A DNA stretch of 64,000 nucleotides from NCBI GenBank assembly GCA_037127315.1, contig JBBBDQ010001122.1, positions 6,861,001 to 6,925,000 of the forward strand, read 5' to 3'. The position numbers and the translations under genes are program-made. The DNA comes from Ascarosepion bandense (Eukaryota; Mollusca; Cephalopoda; Sepiida; Sepiidae). Under the pieces are notes generated by a model. The model worked only from the letters and a program-made list of their open reading frames with translations. It made no database searches and was not told where the DNA came from. Below are positions 48,748 through 58,475 of this stretch, piece after piece (position 1 is the stretch's first letter; each line of letters opens with the position of its first letter).

Positions 48748-49489
48748 ACCTTGCCTGCTGATGTTTGCGTCTTTGGTCGCTTGGGACGGTTTTTACCTGC
48801 TGTTGTCCACCCAGCTGACTGCCGATTTGACTCCAGAATGAATTGGTGTCATATATTTACACAAAAGCTCTTCTTGTTGCGTTGAAACAGTTTCAAACAA
48901 CACTCTGAATCGTCGACGCGTTGTTGTTTTTGATCGACTGTGAGTAAACGCTTAACTCGCTTTGAACACAGCTTTCTCATTGACAAACGTTCATGCAAAA
49001 TGGTGAATACACGGCCTTCTGATATGTTCAACTCCTCTGCTATCTGACGCAACTTCAATTAATATCGGCGAAAACGAGTTTGTGAATTTTTGGTGTTTTT
49101 CAGGACGACTGCCATTTTTGGGTAAGCTGAGCGTTTAGCATCATTTGGGCTGTACGACCGCGTTTAAAGTCCGCATACCATCTCTTAACAGTTGTTTTCG
49201 ACGGAGTAGAGTCTGAATAACACTTATAAAGCTATTGCTTTACTGAAACAGTATTTTTCCCATCAGGAAGCAATGCTTTATTAACACACGAAATCCAGAT
49301 TTTTCCATTGTTTTGAAAATTTGCAACAGTAGCTTCACTTAAATAACTGTAATTTGTAAACTAATAATCCGACTGGGCCCAATTTTTGTCATGTGCCATC
49401 TGAAGGTTAGTACTTCATAAAAATCATATAGACTTTTTTTTATTAGTGGTGCCATCTATATGCCAGTATATGAACATTGAATGATGTGT
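48748..49489 (-). pseudogene. Mariner A, 5' half
   Basis: On the minus strand the element starts at 49489 with ACACATCATTCAATGTTC next to a TA. Transposase codons follow in pieces: LRQIAEELNISEGRVFTILH then RLSMRKLCSKRVKRLLTVDQ near 48910-49050. The copy stops at 48748, inside the DNA-binding/catalytic linker region and directly joined to LINE codons, so its other half is missing. Confidence 0.8.
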
Positions 49490-49539
49490 TATTGATATCA
49501 TATTGACCCTTGTATGAACAACTATTTGAACTATTTTTT

Positions 49540-49965
49540 TTCTTCTGTATCTTCTTTCTTCTTTTTCTTTCTTCTTTTTCTTACTCCTCCTTCTTTCTTT
49601 TTCTTCTTCCTCTTTTTCTTCTTCTTCTTTCTACTCTTTCTTTTTTTCCTTCTCCTACTTCTTTATTCTTGTTCCTCCTCCTTCTCTCTTTCTTCTTTTA
49701 TCCTCCTCCTACTTCTTTCTTTCTTTCTTTTTATTTTTCCTCCTCTTCTTTCTTTTACCTCTTCCTCTTCTTCCTCATTCTTCTTTTCCATCCTCCTCCT
49801 ACTTCTTCTTCCTCTTCTTTCTTTCTTTCTTTCTTTCTTCTCTTTATTTCTTTTACTTCTTCCTCATTTTCATTTTCTTCTTCGTCCTACTTCTTCCTCC
49901 TTTTACTTTCTTTTTTTTCTTTTTTCTTTCTTTCTTTCTTTCTTTTTTCTTCAGTTCGTTTTAAC
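49540..49965. repeat. Polypyrimidine (TTC/TTTC) tract, about 425 bp
   Basis: Nearly pure T/C on the plus strand, made of irregular TTCTTCTTTC-type units, with an A15 run near 49966. Overlapping Phe/Ser-rich open frames of about 165 codons are low-complexity artefacts. Confidence 0.95.
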
Positions 49966-51047
49966 AAAAAAAAAAAAAAATTACCAACAATACAATTTTA
50001 AAGCAAAATGACCAACAGTACATTTTTTTCTCTAATTGAGGCCGTACAATTTTGTTCGAAATAGTTAGATTCCAGCATTAAATGACCTATTGAGATGTTG
50101 ATATGCCGCTAAACAAGATCAACCAATCAAACAACGAGCTAACACAAAATAACTCTGTCAAGATATTAATCCATATAATATCCTACAATATCGTAAAGAA
50201 ATCAAACTTCATTCCCAAATATAACTTTATTTATACTACAACATGAAACACACATACCACCTCCTGTTGTAAGAATTACCATACAGACCTTTTTTATACA
50301 CAGAAGCTAAGTATTATCTGCGGCGTATTCAATTTCACGGTTTTCCGATGGTTTGAATTTTCTAAGGAGTCATAATTCTTAATTTAATGATTAAATAAGT
50401 TCCTGGCGATTTCCACGATGACATGTCTATGATGTTTTCCTGCCCTCATTAAAAGTTTTAAGCTTTGAAACATCAAATTTTTTCCGCCATATTAAGTCCC
50501 ACTTGTATTGATCAAGTACAAACTTTCCGTGTGCTGTGTATTTTTCAGATATGGTTGTTTTAGCAGTTATTTCGGTGGATTTCTTTTCAAAGTCTTCCTA
50601 TGTTTCGAATTTTCTGAGGAGTCACAATTCTTAATATAATGATTGAATATGTTCTTTTTAATTTCCACTACTGTAAATTCCCTGTGGAAAAAATTTCGTT
50701 ATCGCATCGTTAAGTATGGGAGCTTAACGATTTTAACAAAATATTCCTATAGCAATCATAATAAGGAACTCAGGTCATGATTTCAAGAGGTAAAGGGACA
50801 GAAATGAAAAGATTAAAAATTGACAAAGATTTCCATTTGTAATTAAATGAATTTCCTTGAAGCAGACGTTATCGCTTTCTCTTTCTTTACTGTTTGTTTG
50901 TTTGTTTCTTATTATAAGAAATATAAAGACTTGTTTCTTTAAGGAAAGCTCAGAATATTGGCATGTTATAATAGGTTTGGCCAAACTTAGTAAGTGCAGG
51001 TCTGTTCATTTCACAGCCATCATTGGGTTATAAAAATATAACAAGAC
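49966..51047. other. Unassigned AT-rich sequence with a diverged direct repeat
   Basis: AATTTTCTAAGGAGTCATAA near 50357 and AATTTTCTGAGGAGTCACAA near 50609 head two diverged copies of a repeated block, about 250 bp apart. No coding domain or element class is recognised. Confidence 0.5.
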
Positions 51048-51510
51048 TCTATAAATACTTTCTATAAATACTTTCACGGCTTCTGCTCCGATGAACTTAG
51101 ATCACTGGTGCCCCCTAGATACGAATTTGCACGAGATACTAGATTAGCAACTAGATCCCACCCTTTTACAGTGAAACCGATAAAATGCAACCGCAACTTC
51201 TACTCCAACAGTTTCTTTCCTCGCACTTCCCGACTGTGGAATTCCCTTCCACACGATTGCTTCCCCGACGGCTACAATCTCCAGGAGTTTAAATGTAAGG
51301 TCAATAGACACCTCCTAACACACTAACCTGCTCCCATTCTATCAAACACTCTTCCCATCTGCCTAACCCTCATCCTCGGTATCCTTACTCATCTGTCACC
51401 TTCCTCCTGACATTCCCTATGTCTAACCACTCCTTCTCTTTACATTCCCCCATGTAGCCCCATGCGCAATAGTGGCAGTGGAATGCCTTGCTTGGGGTGA
51501 AATGATTAAA
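51048..51510 (+). pseudogene. Jockey-type LINE 3' end
   Basis: It starts within YFHGFCSDELRSLVPPRYEF and runs through LATRSHPFTVKPIKCNRNFY and RLWNSLPHDCFPDGYN to a stop, then a 3' UTR ending CTTGCTTGGGGTGAAATG plus an A-rich tail. This copy shows the LINE 3' terminus well and is the best partner for the tail of the composite elements. A short downstream piece to about 51625 ends in a (CTCAAA)n-like tail and may be a second small retroelement. Confidence 0.85.
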
Positions 51511-51699
51511 AATAAAAAGAAGACTCAAATCAGTGTCATGGGTCTGAAGACTATAGGTTCTTGTCTATATTTTCGTGTTGATTTGCCGTTAAATAAAACC
51601 CAAACTCAAACTCAAACTCGAGGCGAAAACTCCATTAATATTCTAATTATTATATACACATTTTTAAATACTTGATTCTTGCCTTTGACACTGACAAGG

Positions 51700-51796
51700 A
51701 TATGCGTGTGTTCCGATCAGAGACGTTAAGAGATATCGAGACTGTTCAGTATCTAGATGGGAAACCTCCTGGGAATACGAGGTTCTCTAAGCTTAA
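51700..51796 (+). pseudogene. 5S rRNA-derived fragment
   Basis: The sequence GTTCCGATCAGAGACGTTAA, then TCAGTATCTAGATGGGAAAC and CTCCTGGGAATACG, lines up with the 3' two thirds of animal 5S rRNA. That includes the C-box region of the internal promoter (GGATGGGTGACCGCCTGGGAATACC type). The 5' part is missing or unrecognisable. With a family-1 SINE nearby, it could be a retrocopied 5S pseudogene or the head of a 5S-derived (SINE3-type) element. Confidence 0.7.
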
Positions 51797-51865
51797 ATGT
51801 GCATATATTGTAAGGATAATGGTTAATAGACGAGCCGAGTTCCAATTACCGTTGGTTTGGATATA

Positions 51866-52033
51866 TTCAGTCACTTAAGTGCCATACGGGAGACACGAAA
51901 AAGACATGACTGACTGGGCAGAAAGATTATCCCGCAGTAGGTTGCCATTGTTTTCTGCGGTAGACTGGTTGCTGACCAAGGCTATAGAACCCAATCTGTC
52001 TTGTTATTTGACTCATAGCTAGAGGGAGAAGAG
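51866..52033 (-). mobile_element. tRNA-derived SINE, family 1, partial
   Basis: It contains only the 3' half of the family, from TAAGTGCCATACGG to a GAGGGAGAAGAGG region. The tRNA-like head is missing. A deletion removes part of the GGGCGATCATGTC block. Confidence 0.78.
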
Positions 52034-52059
52034 GTGTATTATATTATTGAGTAGTAATT

Positions 52060-52110
52060 AGTGAGGGATCAGTTTATTACTTCATAACAATAGAAAGCCG
52101 ATCCCCCACT
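52060..52110. repeat. 51-bp palindromic core element, copy 4
   Basis: The ends AGTGAGGGATCAGTT and GCCGATCCCCCACT keep the 51-bp length and inverted-repeat ends of the copies near 707-1203, some 51 kb away. It lies between two SINE copies, so the element is dispersed and not only part of the local LINE duplication. Confidence 0.55.
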
Positions 52111-52151
52111 TTATGTCCAGTAGAAGCTTTAATTGTTTCCAACTATTATGT

Positions 52152-52464
52152 TCAGTTAGTGATTTAAGTGCCATACGTGAGACACACTTTGGGCGATCAT
52201 GTCTCGAAAGAGACATGACGGACTGGGTAGAAGATTATCCCGCACTAGGTTGCCATTGCTTTCTGCGTTAGACTGGTTGCCGACCAAGGCTAGAGAACGG
52301 AATCTGTCCTATTATTTAACCCATAACCGAAGGGAAGAGACGGATTAATGCTTTTTCCAAGGTTATTTGTGCGTAAGTGAATGCAAGGAATTCAACTGGA
52401 ATTCGAACTCGGCTCTCTGATTTGTCGTTCCGAGTCGATATCCATTGCACCACAACGCATATCC
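52152..52464 (-). mobile_element. tRNA-derived SINE, family 1, near full length
   Basis: It runs from TTTAAGTGCCATACGTGAG to CACCACAACGCATATC on the plus strand and keeps recognisable A- and B-box-like regions on the minus strand. I could not find a clear target-site duplication. Confidence 0.82.
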
Positions 52465-53021
52465 GTAATATTTACTTACTCCAAAATTGCCCTAAGAATA
52501 TCCACCTATTCCCCCAGCTATGGATTATTTAATAAAACTTCTATCACTAAACCATTATTATTCTCGCATTAAATAACCTGCAAAGGGTTGATTAGTTGGA
52601 GATCATGAATTAATCAGTGAAACTTGGTTTGATTTATATTTGAGCCAAATGGTAAACATTGGTCTTGTTTATAGAAGCAAGCAATTCTTGAAGGAAACAT
52701 TTTCATAGAGTAAATCTATGTAAAAACGAATGTCACCGACTGACAAAAAAATTCTCGGCCTTTCAAAATTTCTTCAACCAATGAAACCTTTCAACAAATG
52801 GTAGAAAGTGGAAGTGCTATCTTTTTTTTGTTTTGATTTTACAAGTATGATTTTACAAGTATGATTTTACAAGTATGATTTCAGTGAAGAGAGAATGATA
52901 TGAAATCGTCCACCTTAATGAACGTTTTGTAAAGAAGTATCCCTCGTATAAGTACTTGATTTTCCCTAAACAAATCTTAAAATTTCCAGTGTTTCTTAGT
53001 CTTCAGATTAGTACCAAATCA
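52465..53021. other. Unassigned sequence with a short tandem repeat
   Basis: A 14-bp unit GATTTTACAAGTAT is repeated about three times at 52835-52879. Nothing else is recognised. Confidence 0.5.
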
Positions 53022-53328
53022 GGATGTGCGTTGTGGTGCAGTGGATATTGGCTCTGAACGAGAAATCGGGGAGCCGAGTTCAAATTCCACTTGAATTCAT
53101 TGCATTCACTTCCGCGCAAATACCCTAGGGAAAGGTATTAATCTGTCTCTTCCTTCCAGTTATGAGTTAAATAACAGGACAGATTGGGTTCTATTGCATT
53201 GGCTGGCAACCAATCTATCGCAAAAAGCAATGGCAACCTATTGCGGGATAATCTTCTGCCAAGTCAGTCATGATTCTTTCGAGACATGATCGCCCAAGCG
53301 TGTTCACGTATGGCACTTAACTGATTGA
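53022..53328 (+). mobile_element. tRNA-derived SINE, family 1, near full length
   Basis: The head GTGGTGCAGTGGATAT and the B box GTTCAAATTCC (one change from GTTCGAATTCC) are followed by the usual body ending CACTTAACTGATTGACC. A short flanking similarity, ACCAAATCA versus ACCAAAATCA, may be a target-site duplication. Confidence 0.83.
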
Positions 53329-54171
53329 CCAAAATCATGAGTTGAAACCAGTACATAATTGATTGAAGTAGTAACGATAACGGAAGCCGTTTCCTCATCA
53401 GATCATTTTAAATAACTGAATAGCCAGAGCTACTTCGGGTTGAAATTTATATATCTTTTTCTCTTTTAACAATTTTTCAGGAAAACAGATTTCGTAAATT
53501 CAGTAACTGTGGTCGCTGTTTCTTTGCTAACCTTTTATTTGAGGTAGAGTGGAATGTCAATATTTTCATTATGTCATTAATTTTTCTTCGAGTTACCTGT
53601 GCTGTTCATTTTAGTTGTTGCTGCTTTTGTAAGTCCTCAAATTATGTGATTTCTGTAATTTGGTACAGGTTTTTGTTTTTTCATTCTGTAGCAAACGAGG
53701 TTCGTACATCCTCTCTAAGACTTGCTAACTTCATTCGTTCGAAGGCATTTTTATTCAACGCAATTAGTGGAACCGAAGCTGATATGTCCCGGAAAGGGAT
53801 ATATACCTGATTCGAGGTAGCTAAGCGGTTTAAGCAAATGTAACCGGGTAGAACAATCTAGTATGTAGATGCAATGGACGGTACTCGTCGTATACAGTAT
53901 CCTGAGACCTAGGCGTAGTCAATAGACGTAGACCAATAGTCGTGGACCTGTAGACCTATGGACGTAGACCAGTAGACCTCTAGCGGTAGACTTATGGACG
54001 TAGACCTCTATGCTTCCTTAGTCTATATTAATGGCTGACACCTGCCAATCACATTACTGTAAGTGGGGAACCAAGGTGCATGCATATTCATTGCATATTC
54101 ATTACACTAGAAACACCTAAGAATTTTCACTACCTCCTAGTCAAGTTCATACTTTACACCATTGTGTAAAC
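53329..54171. other. Unassigned sequence with a cryptic GTAGACC repeat
   Basis: At 53900-54012 a degenerate motif of the type GACCTATGGACGTAGACC is repeated about six times. No coding domain is recognised upstream of the Penelope-like element. A minus-strand CTGATGAGGAAACGGC near 53381-53396 lacks stem II. Confidence 0.45.
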
Positions 54172-55108
54172 TAATTGAAACAACTGCTTTTGATTAAGTC
54201 ATTGATTAACATATACATGGAATACTTCAAAGAGTTAGCATTAAAATCTACAGCACTAAAGCCAACTCTTAGGTTGAGATACGTTAATGACACCTTCACA
54301 CAAGGAAAAAGTTCAGATACTACTGGGTCATGTGAATTCAATAAGAGTATCGATACAGTTCACAATGGAAAGAGAAAACAACAACAAAATCGTATTCCTG
54401 GATGCAATAATATCTCGAACAGAGAATGAGTTCAAGACATCCGTACATCGCAAGCCAACATTCACTGGACAATGTCTCAAATTTAACTCCCACCACCCAT
54501 ACAATATAATAAAAGGGAATTGTCTGCTGCTTGCAACATCGAGCAAAAGTCATAAGCGGCGTCGCAGAGATATATGTACAAGAAATGTACCCTACAACAT
54601 AACAACTACCCGGGATACATAAAAAACAGCTCCAACGAACGTGGAAGGGAGTGTTTATGAGGATAACAATACTCAGAAAACAGCCTTAGCTTTCGTATGT
54701 GAAGGGATTGTTGGATAAAATACAAAGGATTTGTGGTACATATAATATCAAAACGACTTTCAAACGGTTCCTTCATTACGCAGAAACATCTCGCAAGAAG
54801 ACTTCCAACAGAGGAAAACATGACTAAGGACTGTGTGTATGTCATTTCACGAGCTGTGGACATAAATATAAAGGAACAACGGGTCGCCCTCGTAAAGTAA
54901 TGTTGCAAGAACATCGCAAGGCCGTAAAACGAGGGGAGAAAGAAAATCAGTCGTAGCTGATCACATATAGCGGGAGAAAGGGGATCATCGCCCCTGATGG
55001 GATGAATTTGAAATAATTGATATTGAACACCATAGGACATTATGTAAACTGTTGGGTCGCTCACCACCTTTCCACGGAAATGGACTATTCGAATCACTAT
55101 ATAAAATA
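54172..55108 (+). pseudogene. Penelope-like element: RT C-terminus and GIY-YIG remnant
   Basis: In order: INIYMEYFKELALKSTALKP, then RYVNDTF (the catalytic YVDD-type motif with Asp to Asn), then IVFLDAIISRTENEFKTSVH, RKPTFTGQCLKFNSHHPYN and, after frameshifts, CGTYNIKTTF. Next is a GIY-YIG-like part with SCGHKYKGTTGRP and EHRKAVKRGEKE (about 54850-54945). This RT-thumb to GIY-YIG order is diagnostic of Penelope-like elements. The N-terminal RT is missing and several stops are present, so it is dead. A hammerhead-like sequence lies about 280 bp downstream. Confidence 0.85.
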
Positions 55109-55322
55109 GTAGTGATTATACCTCGAAGAAGGAAGTTGAGTAAGGATTTCGAGTGAGCGAGTCAGTCGGGTATTTCACCGGAAGTGTTTCTACTAGTCAA
55201 TCTATCATGTCTCTACGACGATACTGTATACTAATTACCTTGTTCTGTATTCTACTAATCCTCACCTCTTGTAAATTCTTCTCTTTCCTGTCAATACACC
55301 TACTTTTATACAATTGTTGTTT

Positions 55323-55440
55323 CTACTACAAAACTGTACATTTTTTTCGACATTGAAAGAACAATGTCTCATCAATATATCATCACCTGATGAGACATTG
55401 TTCTTTCAATGTCGAAATAAAATGTACAATTTTGTAGTAG
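55323..55440. ncRNA. Inverted pair of hammerhead-like ribozymes (Penelope-associated)
   Basis: The plus-strand unit at 55387-55436 has CTGATGAG, a perfect 7-bp stem II (GACATTG/CAATGTC) with a TTCTTT loop, GAAA, a 6-bp AT-rich stem III and a GTA cleavage-type triplet. The minus-strand unit (arm 55323-55374) is its inverted copy with TTGATGAG in the core. The arms of about 52 bp are separated by 13 bp. Stem I is weak in the plus unit, so activity is uncertain. Hammerheads in Penelope-like elements are known. Confidence 0.65.
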
Positions 55441-55469
55441 ACTGTAGTTTGTACATGTTCTGAAGTATA

Positions 55470-55471
<2 letters not shown>

Positions 55472-55520
<49 letters not shown>
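55472..55520. repeat. (TA)n microsatellite
   Basis: About 24 uninterrupted TA units. Confidence 0.97.
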
Positions 55521-55524
<4 letters not shown>

Positions 55525-55711
55525 AACAGTATATGATAATGTCAACTGATACTAATCGTTTGAGAAATCGTTTTGAAAATATCTATCGGTGTTGGGAGAA
55601 TGCAGGTTCGAAGACAAATATTTTACAAACGATTTCTCAAACGATTAAGGTCAATGGAAAATATAATGTATTGTTTAACGAAATAATGAAATAATAATAA
55701 TATAATGTACT

Positions 55712-55713
<2 letters not shown>

Positions 55714-55750
<37 letters not shown>
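55714..55750. repeat. (TA)n microsatellite
   Basis: About 18 TA units directly abut the Tc1-type terminus at 55751. Confidence 0.96.
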
Positions 55751-55753
<3 letters not shown>

Positions 55754-55842
55754 TACTGTGTAAAAGTATTAGGACAAGAACTATTTTATCTTTTATGAGG
55801 CATATTGACAGAAAATAAACAATTTAATTGAAGTAATTTCAT
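55751..55842 (-). mobile_element. Tc1-type terminal inverted repeat
   Basis: CAGTACTGTGTAAAAGTATT and the following 70 bp are the reverse complement of 12200-12297. It starts right at a (TA)n tract. No transposase is left. Confidence 0.75.
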
Positions 55843-56266
55843 CTCCGCTAGACAACTGCAATAATTACCAAAAATAACAAACGCAGTTCGCAAATTCGCA
55901 GTGCGGTTCTATGACGTCACACAACGTGATAGCGCAAAATGACAACAGAACCATGTATTCAAATGCAATCTAATGTGTTATGCCTAGCGGAGTTTTATGT
56001 CAACACAAAATAAAATCGTCGATCATGGTGGATATTATTGTGTTACCGTCTTAATAACCTCTCAGAAGATGGCTCACGTGAGCCGAAAGCTTAGAACCAA
56101 ATGAATAAAAAATTATCCAAATGTTGGAGAATTTTTGTTTTTATTTTCAACTGAAATGAAAGCCAAAATACGACGTTTAGAACGGCCCATGATTAAACAT
56201 AATAGACATTCATTGTCTCTTATATTTAACAGTATATGTTTAGAAAATTATTTGCTGCCTCGATAC
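55843..56266. other. Unassigned sequence with a hammerhead-like motif
   Basis: Near 56058-56085 CAGAAGATGGCTCACGTGAG then CCGAAAGC could fold as a 5-bp hairpin between a CUGANGA-like and a GAAA-like box, and is followed by an AATGAATAAAAAATTA tail. One core base differs (CAGAAGA), so I list it only as a possible relic of a Penelope-like terminus. Confidence 0.35.
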
Positions 56267-56299
56267 ACTATATATATATATATATATATATATTATTTA

Positions 56300-56341
<42 letters not shown>

Positions 56342-56395
56342 TACTCATATATATATATATATATATATATATTATTTACTCATATATATATTTAA

Positions 56396-56439
<44 letters not shown>
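56267..56439. repeat. Interrupted (TA)n tract
   Basis: About 170 bp of TA repeats with TTATTTACTC-type interruptions spaced 35-50 bp apart, suggesting duplication of a TA-plus-spacer block. Confidence 0.95.
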
Positions 56440-56442
<3 letters not shown>

Positions 56443-56925
56443 TAAATAAATGAAAGATTGCTACCAAATTTTCCAAGAGAATGACCACAATTAACCGTAT
56501 CTTGCAAATATTTGACTAAAACCCTTGGTAGAACTTGGTAAGAATTTCCACCGCCTCTTTGTCTACTGGTTCGTACGTTAACCATGAGTCGAAACCCGCA
56601 AATACTTGATTGAAGGCAATCTGTCCGGCGAACGACACTGGTAGAAGGGTAAATGTTAGGACGGCTTGTGAGGGTCCAGCTGTCTTTTTGCTCAGTTGTT
56701 GACTAATAATAATTGATCAGAGGCTTTGTCATACACGGCGTGTCGCGAATCTCCACACTTCTCCAGCCCAGTGCCACTGTCATGAATCATCGCTATTATT
56801 TCAGCTTTAAGGGAAATGGGATGAGGGAGGTTCAGTGGAGTAATATCTAAAATGTCGACTGCGTTTGCCGACGCAGTAAAATCATCCTATGTCAGAATAT
56901 CTCGCCTATTAATTTTCTTCACTGT
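56440..56925. other. Unassigned sequence
   Basis: No recognisable coding domain, SINE head or terminal repeat. Confidence 0.5.
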
Positions 56926-57055
56926 GTGCGTATGTATTGGACCGACTGGCTACACCGATCAGGTTGTGTCATCATGGGTAATCATCGTAATAAAATAAAT
57001 AAAAACAACAGAAAGAGATTGGAACTTGTATCCCCAAACTCCCAGACAGTATTCT

Positions 57056-57060
<5 letters not shown>
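56926..57060. repeat. Interspersed repeat ending in (TA)n, copy 1
   Basis: The sequence from GTATGTATTGGACCGACTGG to CAGTATTCTTCCAA recurs at 59955-60077 with about 10-15 differences. Both copies run straight into (TA)n at the same base, so the microsatellite is part of the element's end. Class unknown. Confidence 0.75.
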
Positions 57061-57104
<44 letters not shown>

Positions 57105-57219
57105 AAACCCAAAGTAAAAACTAAAATAAAAGGGCTGAGAAAAATATAGACATACAGGCAGATAAACAGACACACAAACAAACATCTTGCCTTATATATA
57201 TATATATATATATATATTA
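57061..57219. repeat. (TA)n microsatellites
   Basis: TA runs at 57061-57102 and 57194-57218. Confidence 0.95.
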
Positions 57220-57513
57220 TCGATTTTCTGCACTATTGTAAGAACTGCAACCTTGGAACTTCTGAATATCGTTTCTTATGTCTTTGTCTATGAGTGCATC
57301 AAATCTGATTAAAATCGAACCACTCCTTCTATAACCCGATTTTTCGATTATCGATTTTCGATATTTATCGGGGCTACCTCGACACAAAATCTAGCTAAGA
57401 ACACTTGTAGACGCTAATAGTAGAACTGTGTAAATTTTCCAGAAAATCGGTTCAGCCGTTTCGGAGTCTATAGATAACGGACACACACATAGTTCCATCA
57501 AAATATATACATA
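57220..57513. other. Unassigned sequence with a retroelement-like 3' motif
   Basis: GAAAATCGGTTCAGCCGTTT near 57443, followed by ACACACACA, resembles the 3' end of the element at 9794-10580. The rest is not assigned. Confidence 0.4.
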
Positions 57514-57656
57514 GTCATCCGCAGATAGATCTGTTTCACTGTATTACAACTCATCAGTACGGTTAGACTCCGGTCGCTTCCTAACCCAGGATCGAAACCC
57601 GACCGCATTGGCATCAGTCGGCGATTCTATCCCTAGGCCGCGAGCGTCCAGTAGAA
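57514..57656 (-). mobile_element. tRNA/hammerhead SINE, copy B
   Basis: On the minus strand, a tRNA-like head (A-box region GGCCTAGGGATAGAATCG, B box GGGTTTCGATCCTGGG) is followed about 25 bp later by CCGTACTGATGAG, a 5-bp stem II with two wobbles and a 3-nt loop, GAAACAGATC and TATCTGCGG. Stem I is CCGTA/TGCGG. One stem III pair is lost (C-A), so cleavage would be weakened. Confidence 0.78.
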
Positions 57657-57927
57657 GAAGGCAGTTTTTTTAGCGCGTATAAACACACCCAATAGCTAGA
57701 GTGCTCCAATTCATTATCGGATGAGCGGTGCGTAAATGCCGAAGTAGCTACAGTTTACAAAGTCTACCACATAAGAAACGATATTCAGAAATTCCAAGGT
57801 TGCAGTTCTGTCCGAACACTTTTGACAGATTTTCATGTCTGAAGCTCTTTCTTTTTTTACAACCATTTTTTTCCTTCGTTCGAAAGTTTTCGAGGAAGGT
57901 TTTCGAGACGAGTATAATATATATATT

Positions 57928-57976
57928 GTCATCCGCAGACAGATCTGTTTCGCCGTATCATAGCTCATCAGTACGG
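57928..57976 (-). ncRNA. Type I hammerhead ribozyme, intact core (copy C)
   Basis: The minus strand reads CCGTA (stem I), CTGATGA, GCTAT-GAT-ACGGC (stem II, one A-C mismatch), GAA, ACA-GATC-TGT (stem III of 3 bp including A15.1-U16.1), cleavage base C after TGT, and TGCGG (stem I'). All invariant core bases are present. A further GTC/GAC pairing extends stem I. Very short stem III is a known feature of some metazoan hammerheads. Tertiary contacts were not assessed. Confidence 0.8.
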
Positions 57977-58066
57977 TTAGACTCCGATTGCTTTTTTACC
58001 CAGGATTGAAACCCGACCGAAATGGCGTCAGTCGGCGACTCTACCCCTGGGCTACTCCTGGGCGTT
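57928..58066 (-). mobile_element. tRNA/hammerhead SINE, copy C
   Basis: The best copy of the family. On the minus strand it has the A box TAGCCCAGGGGTAGAGTCG, the B box GGGTTTCAATCCTGGG and a T-rich/A-rich linker, then the hammerhead at 57928-57976, ending in TGCGGATGAC and a TA-rich flank. About 140 bp in total. No protein is encoded and the Pol III-type head suggests transcription by RNA polymerase III. Confidence 0.8.
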
Positions 58067-58070
58067 CATA

Positions 58071-58088
58071 TTTGTTTGTTTGTTTGTT

Positions 58089-58146
<58 letters not shown>
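58071..58146. repeat. (TTTG)n and (GT)n compound microsatellite
   Basis: About six TTTG units are followed by about 27 GT units. Confidence 0.96.
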
Positions 58147-58147
<1 letters not shown>

Positions 58148-58233
58148 TTAACAATGATGGTACTCTGTCAGGTACCTTATATATCATTTGCCATATATAT
58201 CAAGTAGTTAACAATGATGGTAACATCATTGTT

Positions 58234-58295
58234 AACTTCCTGATGAGACATTGTTTTTTCAATGTCGAAAAAAAATGTACAATTTTGTAGCAGTT
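58234..58295 (+). ncRNA. Hammerhead-like ribozyme, Penelope-type, copy 2
   Basis: CTGATGAG at 58240 is followed by the same 7-bp stem II as at 55387 (GACATTG/CAATGTC, loop TTTTTT), GAAA, an AT-rich stem III and GTA, then GCAGTT. Here stem I can form (AACTTC/GCAGTT, five of six pairs), better than in the inverted pair at 55 kb. Activity is untested. Confidence 0.62.
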
Positions 58296-58475
58296 ACTTA
58301 CATGTTCTAATGTAGCAATTGAATAATATATATATACAAACACATGCGGTGTAAATATAGAAGAATCCTGTACATAAAGTGGTAGGATAACTCTCTAGGA
58401 GAGCTCTGAATACATAAGTATGGTAATACATACTTAATTCAGACGGACACTTTAATTTTATTACGAGAAAGTGTG
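58296..58475. other. Unassigned sequence
   Basis: AT-rich, with a palindromic-like CTCTCTAGGAGAG near 58391. No gene is recognised. Confidence 0.45.

Noticed and set aside
49510..50011. 165-codon Phe/Ser-rich open frames as membrane proteins
   Set aside because: They lie entirely in a polypyrimidine microsatellite tract and exist in two frames at once.
53375..53400. Minus-strand CTGATGAGGAAACGGC as a hammerhead
   Set aside because: Core boxes are adjacent with no stem II between them. At most it is a relic of a Penelope-type terminus.
54606..55097. 163-codon minus-strand open frame
   Set aside because: It is antisense to the Penelope-like GIY-YIG region, whose plus-strand motifs explain the conservation.
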